NCBI RefSeq assembly: GCF_014653695.1
Contig: NZ_BNAR01000004.1
Coordinates: 576,645 to 640,644, forward strand
Length of the DNA: 64,000 nt
Reading direction: 5' to 3'
Source: Lentzea cavernae
Lineage (GTDB): Bacteria; Actinomycetota; Actinomycetes; Mycobacteriales; Pseudonocardiaceae
Below, in pieces: positions 16,156-24,990 of this stretch (the first letter of the stretch is position 1; the number at the start of each line of letters is the position of its first letter). The translations under genes were made by a program, and so were the position numbers. The notes under the pieces are model-generated. The model did no database searches. It was given only the letters and a program-made list of their open reading frames with translations, and was not told the DNA's origin.

Positions 16156-17426
16156 TTGCCGGTCCCGATGGAGTCGGCCGCGGACTGCGCCGCCTTGAGC
16201 GCTCCGGCCGGGTCGGCGCCGGAACGGGCGACCTTCTCGACCTCGGTGTCGAGTGCGGTGATCGCCTGCTCCCAGGTGGCGAAGGTGGGCGGCGACTGCG
16301 CGGTGTCGAGCTGCTTGCCGAACGTCGCGAGCTTGGTGTCGGCGGTGAGGGCCGGGTCCTGCCAGGCGCTCTTGACCGACGGCAGGTCCGTCGACTGCTG
16401 GTACCACTTCACCTGCGTCTTCGGGTCCGTCAGCCACTTCGTGAACTTCCAGGCGGTGTCGCGGTTCTTCGTCTCCTTGAACACCACGAAGTTCGACCCG
16501 CCGACGAAGCTCGACGAGGTCTTCTTCGTCGGCATCGGCATGACGTCGTACTTGTCCTTGAAGCCCTCGCCGCCGAGCTTCTCGACCGCGGACATCATCC
16601 ACGGGCCGGAGATGAACATCGGGACGCGGCCGCTGACGAAGTCCGGCTCGGTCGTGGGCTGCGCGGGAGCTTCCTTGTCCGCGATGCCGTCGGTGAAGAA
16701 GGAGCCGTAGTACTGCAACGTCTCCTGCATCTCCGGGCTGTCGAAGTTGTAGGCGCCGCCGTTGTCCTTGGTCAGCTGCGCGCCGTTCGACCACGCGAAG
16801 GGCAGCAGCGACTGCCACGAACCGGTGCCGCCGGCCTGCAGGCCGATCCCGAACTTGGCGCCCGCCTTGGTCTGCATGGCCTTGGCCATCTCCTTGAGAC
16901 CCGCCCAGTCCTTCGGCGGCGTCTCGTACCCGGCGGTCTTGGCCAGGTCCTTGCGGTAGTAGACGAGCCGCGTCTCGACGTACCACGGAATGCCGTAGGA
17001 GGCTCCGTCCACTTCGGTCGTTCGTTGCGCACCGTCGAAGAACGCGCCCTTGTCGATCGAGGACGGCGTCGGGTCGAGCGCGCCCATGCCCGCGAACTCG
17101 CCCATCCACGTCGACCCCACCATGGCCGCGTCCGGCGCCTGGCCGGCGGTGATCGCCGAGGTGAACTTGTTGTGCGCGGCGTCCCACGGGATCGCCGTCA
17201 CCTGGACCTTCGCGCCGGGGTTCGCGTCCTCGAACTCCTTGGCGAGCGCCGGGAGCTTCTCCCCCTCCGCGCCCATGGCCCAGACGGTGATCGTGCCCGT
17301 GGCGGGCCCCTGCGCGACGTCGGCGCCCTGCTGTCCGCCGGCCTGGTCGTCGCCGCGGCCGCAGGCGGCCAGCACCAGCACCAGGGCCGACACCCCCGCG
17401 AGCATCCTGGAAGTCTTGTGCACCAT
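16152..17426 (-). CDS. Sugar-binding lipoprotein of ABC importer
   Basis: 424-residue extracellular solute-binding protein, family 1. The lipobox VLVLAACGRG (Cys near 22) predicts lipid anchoring. The body has the fold's markers TITVWAMGAEGEKLPALAKE, ITAGQAPDAAMVGSTWMGEF, YGIPWYVETRLVYYRKDLAK and FVGGSNFVVFKETKNRDTAW. It should capture the oligosaccharide released outside by the GH144-like enzyme. It lies 29 nt downstream of lacI and overlaps the MalF-type permease start. Confidence 0.93.
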   Translation of the reverse strand: MVHKTSRMLAGVSALVLVLAACGRGDDQAGGQQGADVAQGPATGTITVWAMGAEGEKLPALAKEFEDANPGAKVQVTAIPWDAAHNKFTSAITAGQAPDAAMVGSTWMGEFAGMGALDPTPSSIDKGAFFDGAQRTTEVDGASYGIPWYVETRLVYYRKDLAKTAGYETPPKDWAGLKEMAKAMQTKAGAKFGIGLQAGGTGSWQSLLPFAWSNGAQLTKDNGGAYNFDSPEMQETLQYYGSFFTDGIADKEAPAQPTTEPDFVSGRVPMFISGPWMMSAVEKLGGEGFKDKYDVMPMPTKKTSSSFVGGSNFVVFKETKNRDTAWKFTKWLTDPKTQVKWYQQSTDLPSVKSAWQDPALTADTKLATFGKQLDTAQSPPTFATWEQAITALDTEVEKVARSGADPAGALKAAQSAADSIGTGK

Positions 17427-17455
17427 TGCCTTTCGCTTCCTCTCGTCTGAGGTGG

Positions 17456-18487
17456 TCAGTGGGTGGGCGGGCAGCCGCAGGACGAGCGCACCACCAGCTG
17501 CGTCGGCAGCATCTGCGCCTGCGACCGCGGCGGCTCACCGCTCACGAGCTCGTGCAACCGGTTCGCGGCCAGCGCGCCGAGCTCCTGGACGGGCTGGCGC
17601 ACCGTGGTGAGCCCCGGCCGCACGTACCGCGAGGTCATGACGTCGTCCCAGCCGACCACCGCGATGTCACCCGGCACGTCCCTGCCCGCGTCCTGCAGCG
17701 TGGTCATGATCGACAACGCCAGCTCGTCGTTGGCGCACATCAACGCGTCCGCCTCGTACTCCCCGTCGAGCAGCCGCTGGGCGAACGCGGCTCCGTCGGC
17801 CTCGCTCAACGACACGCGAACGGGCTCGGCGGCGTCGAGCCCCCGCTCCCGGTGCGCGGCGACGTACCCCGCGTACCGGTTGCGGATGTCGGGGCCGCTG
17901 TCCGGATCACCGACGAACAACGCCCGCCGCCTGCCGTGCCCGAGCACGTGCCCGGCGAGCTCGCGCGCACTCCCCAGGTTCTCCGCCGCGATCGTCTCGG
18001 CCCCGTCGTGCGGCTCTCCCGCGATGACGACGACGGGCTTCTTGGCGCGCAGCAACCGGACCACGTCGGCCGAGATCGCGGGCGACCCGAACACGGCGAT
18101 CGCGTCGACCCTGGTCGCGAGCTGCCGCACCGCCGCGGCCAGGTCCGTGCGGCTGTTCGTGAGCACCAGCACGATGGATTGCGCCAGTTCAGCGGCACGC
18201 GCCTCGAAACCCATGAGCAGCTCGGCGTAGTAGGGACCGGACAGCTCCGGCAGCACGAGCCCGTGCGCCTCGTGGTGCCGCACGGCGAGGCTCCGCGCCG
18301 CTCCGAGCGGCACGTACCCGAGCTCCTCGACGGCGGCCAGCACCTTCTGACGGGTGGTCTCGGCCACGACCGTCGCGCCCTGCAGCACCCGCGAGACGGT
18401 GGCGATGCTAACGCCGGCGTGGTCGGCGACCGAGTAGATCGTCGCCCCCGCGGACTTGGCCTCGGGAGAGGCTTGCTGCTTGGCCAT
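17456..18487 (-). CDS. LacI-family transcriptional regulator
   Basis: 343 residues. The N-terminal helix-turn-helix with hinge (TIYSVADHAGVSIATVSRVL) is followed by a periplasmic-binding-protein-like effector domain (AHGLVLPELSGPYYAELLMG, ALMCANDELALSIMT, VVGWDDVMTSRYVRPGLTTV). The ATG at 18487 is chosen by family length. It is the first gene of the sugar operon and two perfect LacI-type operators lie just upstream, so it most likely represses itself together with the importer, glucanase, GH3 and SDR genes. The effector is probably a glucan oligosaccharide. Confidence 0.93.
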   Translation of the reverse strand: MAKQQASPEAKSAGATIYSVADHAGVSIATVSRVLQGATVVAETTRQKVLAAVEELGYVPLGAARSLAVRHHEAHGLVLPELSGPYYAELLMGFEARAAELAQSIVLVLTNSRTDLAAAVRQLATRVDAIAVFGSPAISADVVRLLRAKKPVVVIAGEPHDGAETIAAENLGSARELAGHVLGHGRRRALFVGDPDSGPDIRNRYAGYVAAHRERGLDAAEPVRVSLSEADGAAFAQRLLDGEYEADALMCANDELALSIMTTLQDAGRDVPGDIAVVGWDDVMTSRYVRPGLTTVRQPVQELGALAANRLHELVSGEPPRSQAQMLPTQLVVRSSCGCPPTH

Positions 18488-18525
18488 CGCGGCGCTCTGC
18501 CCACTCTCGTCGTCACTGCCTGGTT

Positions 18526-18543
18526 CATGTAAGCGCTTACATG
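18526..18543. promoter_or_regulatory. LacI-type operator 1 (perfect palindrome)
   Basis: CATGTAAGCGCTTACATG, an 18-bp perfect palindrome with the central CG of LacI-family operators, 39 bp upstream of the lacI start. Confidence 0.85.
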
Positions 18544-18555
18544 TCACTTGTTGTA

Positions 18556-18571
18556 ATGTAAGCGCTTACAT
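18556..18571. promoter_or_regulatory. LacI-type operator 2 (perfect palindrome)
   Basis: ATGTAAGCGCTTACAT, identical to the core of operator 1, with a 29-bp centre-to-centre distance. Only the lacI operon reads away from this site; the neighbouring LysR gene ends at 18683. The pair is probably bound by the adjacent LacI protein. Confidence 0.85.
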
Positions 18572-18682
18572 GAGGTTGATCTGGCAAATATAGGCACGAG
18601 CGGACGGACGACACAAGGGGTCAGGACGAGCGGCGTGCCGCCGGGGCGGTCGTTCGAGCCGGGCCCCGGTGAGCCCCGCGAC

Positions 18683-19585
18683 CTAACGGACCTGCGGTTT
18701 CGTCCCCTCCTGCCACCGCGCCAGCAGCCCGAGCGCCCGAGCGAGCACCGGCGAGTCGTCGTCAGCCCGCACCGCCGCCACGAGGTCGACCCCCTGGTCG
18801 CCCGCCAACGGCCGGTAGGTCGCCCCGGGCACCCCGAGCTCCGCCACCGGCTGCGGCACCACGGCCACCCCGAGACCGGAGGCCACGAACGTGACCAGGG
18901 TCGACGTCTCCTCCACCTCGTGCCGGATCCGCGCCTCGAACCCCGCCGACCTGCACAGATCCGTGACGATGCCGTGCATGACGGACCGGCCGCGCGACGC
19001 GTGCACGATCAGGTCCTGCTCCCGCAGGTCGGCGACCTCCAGCCGTTCGCGGTGGGCGAGCGGGTGGTCCTCCGGCAGCGCGACGATGAGGCGGTCGCGG
19101 CGGACCGTGGTCACGCGCACCGCGGAGTGGTCGACCGGCGGCCGCAGCAGGGCGAGGTCGATGCGGCTGCCCAGCAGGGAGTCGAGCTGGTCCGGGGCCA
19201 GCATCTCGCCCCGGAACGTGAAGTCGACGGCCGGCAGCGCGTCGCGCAGGGCGCGGGCGAAGGCGGGCAGCAGGCTGTAGGTGGCGGAGCCGACGCAGCC
19301 CACGACCAGGCGGCCCTGCAGGCCCTTGGCGACTCGTTGTGCTTCTGCGGCCGCGTCGTCCACGGCGGCGAGCACGGCTCGGGCGCGTTCGAGGTAGACC
19401 GCTCCGGCACCGGTGAGCTCCACCTTGCGGGTCGTGCGGTGCAGCAGTGTCACGCCGAGCTCGGCCTCCAGCTGCTGGATCTGCTGGGAGAGCGGCGGCT
19501 GGGCCATGTTCAGGCGCGCGGCGGCGCGGCCGAAGTGCCGTTCCTCGGCGACCGCCACGAAGTAGCGCAGGTGGCGAAGTTCCAC
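18683..19585 (-). CDS. LysR-family regulator of the beta-ketoadipate operon
   Basis: 300 residues. The N-terminus (ELRHLRYFVAVAEERHFGRA, PLSQQIQQLEAELGVTLLHR) is the standard LysR winged helix and is closest in style to CatR/BenM-type regulators of aromatic catabolism. The effector domain follows. GTG 19585 is preferred over GTG 19609 because it gives the normal family N-terminus and leaves the candidate binding site outside the gene. It is divergent from the thiolase operon with 78 bp between starts, the classic arrangement for an activator that responds to a pathway intermediate such as muconate or ketoadipate. Confidence 0.88.
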   Translation of the reverse strand: MELRHLRYFVAVAEERHFGRAAARLNMAQPPLSQQIQQLEAELGVTLLHRTTRKVELTGAGAVYLERARAVLAAVDDAAAEAQRVAKGLQGRLVVGCVGSATYSLLPAFARALRDALPAVDFTFRGEMLAPDQLDSLLGSRIDLALLRPPVDHSAVRVTTVRRDRLIVALPEDHPLAHRERLEVADLREQDLIVHASRGRSVMHGIVTDLCRSAGFEARIRHEVEETSTLVTFVASGLGVAVVPQPVAELGVPGATYRPLAGDQGVDLVAAVRADDDSPVLARALGLLARWQEGTKPQVR

Positions 19586-19591
19586 CGATTG

Positions 19592-19627
19592 ATACTCGCA
19601 GAGTCTCACCGGCCACGAAATGAGTAT
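19592..19627. promoter_or_regulatory. Candidate LysR binding region
   Basis: ATACTCGCAGAGTCT contains ACTC-GCA-GAGT dyad symmetry, and a further GAGTAT half-site lies at 19622-19627, a possible recognition plus activation site. TTCTGA at 19629 and TAGCGT at 19651-19656 could be the -35 and -10 for the thiolase operon (17-bp spacer). Confidence 0.5.
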
Positions 19628-19663
19628 TTCTGAATATCGCCGACCGGGCCTAGCGTCGGAGGC

Positions 19664-20872
19664 ATGACCGACGTCGTGATCTGCGAACCCCTCCGGACGC
19701 CGGTCGGCCGGTTCGGCGGGGCACTGTCCTCGCTCAGCGCCGCCGACCTCGCCACGGCCGTGCTCACGGAACTGGTGCGGCGCACCGGCCTCAGCGACGT
19801 CGACGACGTCGTGCTCGGGCAGAGCTACGCGAACGGCGAGTCCCCGGCGATCGGCCGGATCGCGGCGCTGGACGCGGGCCTCGGCACGCACGTCCCCGGA
19901 GTCCAGGTCGACCGGCGCTGCGGGTCGGGCCTGCAGGCCGTGCTGTACGCGGCCGGGCAGGTCGCGACCGGTGCGGCGAAGGTGGTCGTGGCGGGTGGCG
20001 CGGAGTCGATGTCGCAGGTGGAGCACTACGCGCTGGGGTTGCGCAACGGCGTCCGCAGCGGCGGGATCCAGCTCGTCGACCGGCTCGACCGGGCCAGGGA
20101 GACCGCCGGTGGGCGGTTCCACCCGGTGCCCGGCGGCATGCTCGAGACCGCCGAGAACCTCCGCCGCGAGTACGGCATCTCCCGCGCCGAGCAGGACGAG
20201 CTCGCCGTGCGGTCCCAGCAGCGCTGGGGTGCCGCCGACGAGGCGGGCCTGTTCGCCGGCGAACTCGTGCCGGTGACGGTGCCCGGCCGCCGCGGCAAGC
20301 CCGATCTCACCGTCGACCGCGACGAGCACCCCCGCCCCGGCACGACCCTCGACGACCTCGCCAAGCTCAAGCCGGTGCGGCTGAAGCTCGACCCCGAGTC
20401 CACGGTGACCGCGGGCAACGCCAGCGGGCAGAACGACGGCGCCGCGCTGTGCGTGGTCACGACCCGTGAAGAAGCCGAGAAGCGCGGGCTGCGGCCGGTG
20501 CTCGCGCTCAGGTCCTGGGCCGTCACCGGCGTCGGGCCGGAGGTCATGGGCATCGGACCCGTGTCCGCCTCGGCCGCGGCGCTCGGGCGGGCCGGGCTCA
20601 CCCTCGACGACATGGACGTGATCGAGCTCAACGAGGCGTTCGCCGCCCAGGTGCTCGCCGTGCTGCGCGAGTGGAAGCTCGACCCCGCCGAGGAACGGCT
20701 CAACCCCAACGGTTCCGGCATCTCGCTCGGCCACCCGGTGGGCGCGACCGGCGCGCGGATCCTCACCACGCTCGCACACGAGATGCGCCGCCGCGGCAGC
20801 CGTTACGGCCTGGAGACCATGTGCATCGGCGGCGGGCAGGGCCTGGCCGCGGTCTTCGAGGCGGTGCGCTGA
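19664..20872 (+). CDS. pcaF: Thiolase, probably beta-ketoadipyl-CoA thiolase
   Basis: 402 residues. Cleaves 3-oxoadipyl-CoA to succinyl-CoA and acetyl-CoA in the cytoplasm. It has the acylation Cys in [10 protein letters not shown] (residue 86), [10 protein letters not shown] (His-containing NEAF box nearby), [10 protein letters not shown] and the second catalytic Cys in MCIGGGQG near 387. GGAGG is at 19658-19662. It starts an operon with enol-lactonase and both CoA-transferase subunits, which makes the PcaF role more likely than a general acetyl-CoA acetyltransferase. Its stop overlaps the next start (TGATG). Confidence 0.87.
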   Translation: MTDVVICEPLRTPVGRFGGALSSLSAADLATAVLTELVRRTGLSDVDDVVLGQSYANGESPAIGRIAALDAGLGTHVPGVQVDRRCGSGLQAVLYAAGQVATGAAKVVVAGGAESMSQVEHYALGLRNGVRSGGIQLVDRLDRARETAGGRFHPVPGGMLETAENLRREYGISRAEQDELAVRSQQRWGAADEAGLFAGELVPVTVPGRRGKPDLTVDRDEHPRPGTTLDDLAKLKPVRLKLDPESTVTAGNASGQNDGAALCVVTTREEAEKRGLRPVLALRSWAVTGVGPEVMGIGPVSASAAALGRAGLTLDDMDVIELNEAFAAQVLAVLREWKLDPAEERLNPNGSGISLGHPVGATGARILTTLAHEMRRRGSRYGLETMCIGGGQGLAAVFEAVR

Positions 20873-21627
20873 TGAGCGTGCACCACGTCGTCACCGGCAG
20901 GCCGGACGGTCCTGTCGTGGTGCTGGCCGGTTCACTCGGTTCGGCACTGCAGATGTGGGACGCCAACGTTCCCGCGCTCGAGGAGCACTTCCGGGTGGTC
21001 CGCTACGACACCCGCGGTCACGGACGCTCCCCGGCCGTCCCCGGACCGAACACCATCGACGCGCTGGCCGACGACCTGGTCGGGTTGCTCGACCGGCTGG
21101 GCGTCGCGAAGGCGCACCTCGTGGGCCTGTCGCTCGGCGGTATGACCGCGCTGCGCGTCGCCGCCCGCGATCCCGAGCGCGTCGACCGGCTCGCCGTCCT
21201 GTGCACCAGTGCTCACCTCGGACCCGCCTCGAACTGGACGGACCGCGCGGCGCTCGTCCGCGCCGAAGGCACCCGAGCGGTCGCGGAATCCGTGGTGCAG
21301 CGCTGGTTCACCCCCGCGTACCAGGACCGCGCACGGTGGGTCGAGATGGTCGCCGCCACCGACGCCGAGGGGTACGCGGCCTGTTGCGAGGCCATCGCCG
21401 CGATGGACCAGCGCGCCGACCTGCACCGGATCACCGCACCCACCCTCGCGATCGCGGGCGCCGACGACCCGGCCACCCCGCCACCGCACCTCGACCTCAT
21501 CGCCACCTCCGTGCGCGACGGCCGGCTCCTCGTCGTGCCCGGCGCCGCCCACCTCGCCAACGCCGAGCAGCCAGAGGCCGTCACGGCCGCGCTCGTCGGC
21601 CACCTCACGAAGGAGAGCAGTTCATGA
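20872..21627 (+). CDS. pcaD: 3-oxoadipate enol-lactonase (alpha/beta hydrolase)
   Basis: 251 residues. Hydrolyses 3-oxoadipate enol-lactone to 3-oxoadipate. Alpha/beta hydrolase fold with [15 protein letters not shown] near the oxyanion hole, the nucleophile elbow GLSLGG (Ser 87), [10 protein letters not shown] as acid region and the His in [14 protein letters not shown]. The SLGS segment and size match PcaD. It overlaps the thiolase stop by one base and the next gene by 4 nt (ATGA). Confidence 0.85.
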   Translation: MSVHHVVTGRPDGPVVVLAGSLGSALQMWDANVPALEEHFRVVRYDTRGHGRSPAVPGPNTIDALADDLVGLLDRLGVAKAHLVGLSLGGMTALRVAARDPERVDRLAVLCTSAHLGPASNWTDRAALVRAEGTRAVAESVVQRWFTPAYQDRARWVEMVAATDAEGYAACCEAIAAMDQRADLHRITAPTLAIAGADDPATPPPHLDLIATSVRDGRLLVVPGAAHLANAEQPEAVTAALVGHLTKESSS

Positions 21628-22400
21628 GCCTGGACAAGGTGGTCGGCGGGCCGGCCGAGGCCGTGGCGGGCATCCGCTCCGGCGCGAGCGTCGCGGTCGG
21701 CGGCTTCGGGCTGGCGGGCATCCCGTGGTTCCTCATCGAGGCGTTGCTGGAGCAGGGCGCCGACGACCTCACGATCGTGTCCAACAACTGCGGCGTGGAC
21801 GGCGCCGGTCTCGGGCTTCTGCTCGAACACCGCCGCATCAGCCGCGTCGTCGCGTCCTACGTCGGGGAGAACAAGGAGTTCGCCCGGCAGTACCTCGCCG
21901 GCGAGCTGACCGTCGAACTCACTCCACAAGGGACACTCGCCGAACGGCTCCGCGCCGGGGGGTCCGGCGTGGGGGCCTTCTACACCCCCACCGGCGTCGG
22001 CACGCTCGTCTCCGAGGGCGGCCTGCCGTGGCGGTACAACGCGGACGGCTCCGTCGCGCTCTCCTCGCCTCCCAAGGAGGTCCGCACCTTCCACGGCAAG
22101 GAGATGGTGCTGGAGGAGGCGATCGTGACCGACGTGGCGCTCATCCGCGCCGCTGTTGCCGACCGCGCGGGCAACTGCGTCTTCCACGCCGCCGCCCGCA
22201 ACTTCAACCCGGCCGCCGCGATGGCCGGCCGGTTCACCGTCGTCGAGGCCGAACGCGTCGTCGAGACCGGCGAGATCGACCCCGACCACGTGCACCTGCC
22301 CGGTGTCTTCGTGCAGAACGTCGTCGCGCTCACGCCGGAGCAGGCGTCGCGCAAGAACATCGAGAAGCGCACCACCCGCGCCCGCCAGGAGGCGAACTGA
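21624..22400 (+). CDS. pcaI: 3-oxoacid CoA-transferase subunit A
   Basis: 258 residues. Alpha subunit of succinyl-CoA:3-oxoadipate CoA-transferase, which activates 3-oxoadipate. It shows the glycine loop [36 protein letters not shown] and [16 protein letters not shown] typical of the PcaI/ScoA group. Position directly before the beta subunit and after the enol-lactonase supports the ketoadipate role over acetoacetate. Start fixed by ATGA overlap and upstream AGGAGAG. Confidence 0.88.
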   Translation: MSLDKVVGGPAEAVAGIRSGASVAVGGFGLAGIPWFLIEALLEQGADDLTIVSNNCGVDGAGLGLLLEHRRISRVVASYVGENKEFARQYLAGELTVELTPQGTLAERLRAGGSGVGAFYTPTGVGTLVSEGGLPWRYNADGSVALSSPPKEVRTFHGKEMVLEEAIVTDVALIRAAVADRAGNCVFHAAARNFNPAAAMAGRFTVVEAERVVETGEIDPDHVHLPGVFVQNVVALTPEQASRKNIEKRTTRARQEAN

Positions 22401-22401
22401 C

Positions 22402-23031
<630 letters not shown>

Positions 23032-23035
23032 ACGG

Positions 23036-24565
23036 CTATCCGACCGGCGCCAGGACGTCCGCGCCGGGCAGCGTGAAGCGGATGGTGGTGCCAGCGGTGG
23101 TCCCGGTGTCGAGCCAGATGCGGCCGCCGTGGTGTTCGACGATCTTGCGGCACATCGACAGCCCGATGCCGGTACCGGCGTAGCGCTCCTTGGCGTGCAG
23201 CCGCTGGAAGATGACGAAGATCCGTTCGGCGTACTGCTGGTCGATGCCGATGCCGTTGTCGCGCACCGAGAACTCCCACATGCCGTCGTCACGGGGTTCG
23301 GCGTCGATGCGCACGTGCGGGGCGTCCTCGCCGCGGAACTTCACGGCGTTGCCGATGAGGTTCTGGAACACCGCGGTGAGCAGGCGGGCCTCGCCCTGCA
23401 CGTCCGGCAGCGGGCCCACCTCGACCTGGGCCCCCGTCTCCTCCAGGACCTGGGAGAGGTTGCCGCGCGCCTCCTCGACGAGATCGCCGGCCGCGACGAC
23501 CACCTGCTCGTCGCGGTGGCGGCCGACCCGGCTGAACGCGAGCAGGTCGTTGATGAGCCGCTGCATGCGCTTCGCGCCGTCCACGGCGAAGTCGATGTAC
23601 TGGACGCCGCGCTCGTCGAGCTGGTCGCGGTAGCGCCGTTCCAGCAACTGGCAGAAGCTCGCGACCTTGCGCAACGGCTCTTGCAGGTCGTGGGAGGCGA
23701 CGTAGGCGAACTGCTCCAGCTCCGTGTTGGAGCGGCGCAGGTCCTCCGTGGCGGCGTCCAGGGCCGCGTTGCGCTGCTGCGCCTGGTCCAGCTCGTCGAC
23801 GATGCGGGTGCGCATCGTGTCGACGTCCTTGCCCAGCACCCGGAGCTCCTGCGGGCCCGTGGCGCTCACCACGTGCGTGAAGTCGCCGGCCGCCACCGTT
23901 CCGACGTGCTCGCGCAACCTGCTCAACGGGCGCACGACGTGCACGAGCACGGCGGCAACGCAGCCCAGCACGGCGACCAGCAGCACCGCCAGGGCGACGA
24001 TGCAGGTGACCGCCATGTTCGTGGCCGCGTCGTTGAGCGCCGCCCGCCCTTCGGCCCGTTGCACCGCGAGCTCCGCCTGCAACGCCGACAGCGCGACGCG
24101 GACGGCGTCGAACCGCTGCTTGCCGGCGGCGTCGCCCGGGACCTGGCTCCCCGCGCGGACCGCGGCGATCGCGGGGTCGGCGTACTCGCTGCGCCAGGCC
24201 GCGAGCGCCGCGTCCACGGCGGCCACGCCCTCGGCCACCTTCGGGGTGTCGAGGACGACGACGGTCGCGCGTGCCGCGGCCTGGCGGTCCAGTCCGTTCT
24301 CGTAGGGCTCGAGGAAGTCGGCGCTGCCGCTGAGCACGTAGCCGCGGACGCCGTTCTCCTGGTCGACCAGGTCGGCCCCGAGCTGCTGCGAGCTGACCAC
24401 CGCGGGCCCGACCACGTCCAGCAACCGCGACCGCGCCTTCGAGAGGTCGCTGATGGCCAGCAACACGGCCGTGGTCGCCGCGAGCAGCACCACCACCAGT
24501 GCCACGGAGATCCACACCGACCACCGTCTCAGCGACGGACCGGCAGAACCCTGATCCGCGTGCAC
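23036..24565 (-). CDS. CHASE3 sensor histidine kinase
   Basis: 509 residues. TM1 (about 14-36), an extracytoplasmic CHASE3-like helical domain, TM2 (about 185-210), a HAMP segment ([20 protein letters not shown]) and coiled coil follow in order. HisKA has [14 protein letters not shown], His near 291, and the ATPase domain has [16 protein letters not shown] and [18 protein letters not shown]. The SHDLQEPLR form is shared with phytochrome-like and response-regulator-linked kinases. GTG 24565 is chosen because GGGAGG precedes it by 5 nt. No response regulator is adjacent, so it is an orphan kinase. A 30-bp palindrome lies 30 nt upstream. Confidence 0.9.
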   Translation of the reverse strand: MHADQGSAGPSLRRWSVWISVALVVVLLAATTAVLLAISDLSKARSRLLDVVGPAVVSSQQLGADLVDQENGVRGYVLSGSADFLEPYENGLDRQAAARATVVVLDTPKVAEGVAAVDAALAAWRSEYADPAIAAVRAGSQVPGDAAGKQRFDAVRVALSALQAELAVQRAEGRAALNDAATNMAVTCIVALAVLLVAVLGCVAAVLVHVVRPLSRLREHVGTVAAGDFTHVVSATGPQELRVLGKDVDTMRTRIVDELDQAQQRNAALDAATEDLRRSNTELEQFAYVASHDLQEPLRKVASFCQLLERRYRDQLDERGVQYIDFAVDGAKRMQRLINDLLAFSRVGRHRDEQVVVAAGDLVEEARGNLSQVLEETGAQVEVGPLPDVQGEARLLTAVFQNLIGNAVKFRGEDAPHVRIDAEPRDDGMWEFSVRDNGIGIDQQYAERIFVIFQRLHAKERYAGTGIGLSMCRKIVEHHGGRIWLDTGTTAGTTIRFTLPGADVLAPVG

Positions 24566-24595
24566 GGCACCTCCCACGGCTACGACGCGAAACCC

Positions 24596-24625
24596 TTGCG
24601 CACTCAACACGTGTTGAGTGCGCAA
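24596..24625. promoter_or_regulatory. 30-bp perfect palindrome
   Basis: Fifteen bases, TTGCGCACTCAACAC, followed at once by their exact reverse complement. It lies between the DUF4387 stop (24652) and the histidine-kinase start (24565), both on the - strand. It could be an operator for the kinase gene or a loopless terminator for the AtuA operon. Nothing else in the window matches it. Confidence 0.85.
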
Positions 24626-24651
24626 ATCTTAGGGTCGCGCCCGCACCGGCC

Positions 24652-24990
24652 TCACACAGGCTCGGGTGGCGCGGCGCGCAGGGCCGCCAGCGGGACGTGG
24701 TGCTGCCCCGCGTGCACGTCGCGGTCGTGCAGCCCTCCTTGGGAGACGGGCCGCGGGAACGAGATCTTGACGACGTTCAGCGCGGGGATGCGGAAGATCT
24801 GGACGTCCTCGGCGCGCACGTCGTACAGCGCGGCGATGACGTCCTCGTTGACGTTCGCCGGTGCCGCGGCCAGTGCGTAGCCCGCCTCGTCGCGCATGAA
24901 GAGCTCCATGGTGACCCAGAACGGTCCGGCGTTCTTGGACCGGACCTCCAGCGCGAGGTCGCCGAAGGTCGGCGTGGTCTGGTCAGTCAT
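24652..24990 (-). CDS. DUF4387 protein
   Basis: 112 residues, DUF4387 family (LALEVRSKNAGPFWVTMELF, IFRIPALNVVKISFPRPVSQ). DUF4387 genes typically follow AtuA-like genes, as here, where the ATG overlaps the AtuA stop by 8 nt. It is probably the small partner subunit of the AtuA-like protein. The reaction is not established. Confidence 0.87.
   Translation of the reverse strand: MTDQTTPTFGDLALEVRSKNAGPFWVTMELFMRDEAGYALAAAPANVNEDVIAALYDVRAEDVQIFRIPALNVVKISFPRPVSQGGLHDRDVHAGQHHVPLAALRAAPPEPV

Noticed and set aside
15259..17538. A 759-codon - strand frame that looks like a fusion ending in the MalF-type permease.
   Set aside because: The first part overlaps the binding-protein gene out of frame and has no domain content. 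The permease proper starts at GTG 16155 with a GTGA overlap.
18683..20779. A 698-codon LysR frame with a 400-residue N-terminal extension.
   Set aside because: The extension lies opposite the thiolase gene and is Arg/Gly/His-rich shadow sequence. The LysR fold starts at GTG 19585.
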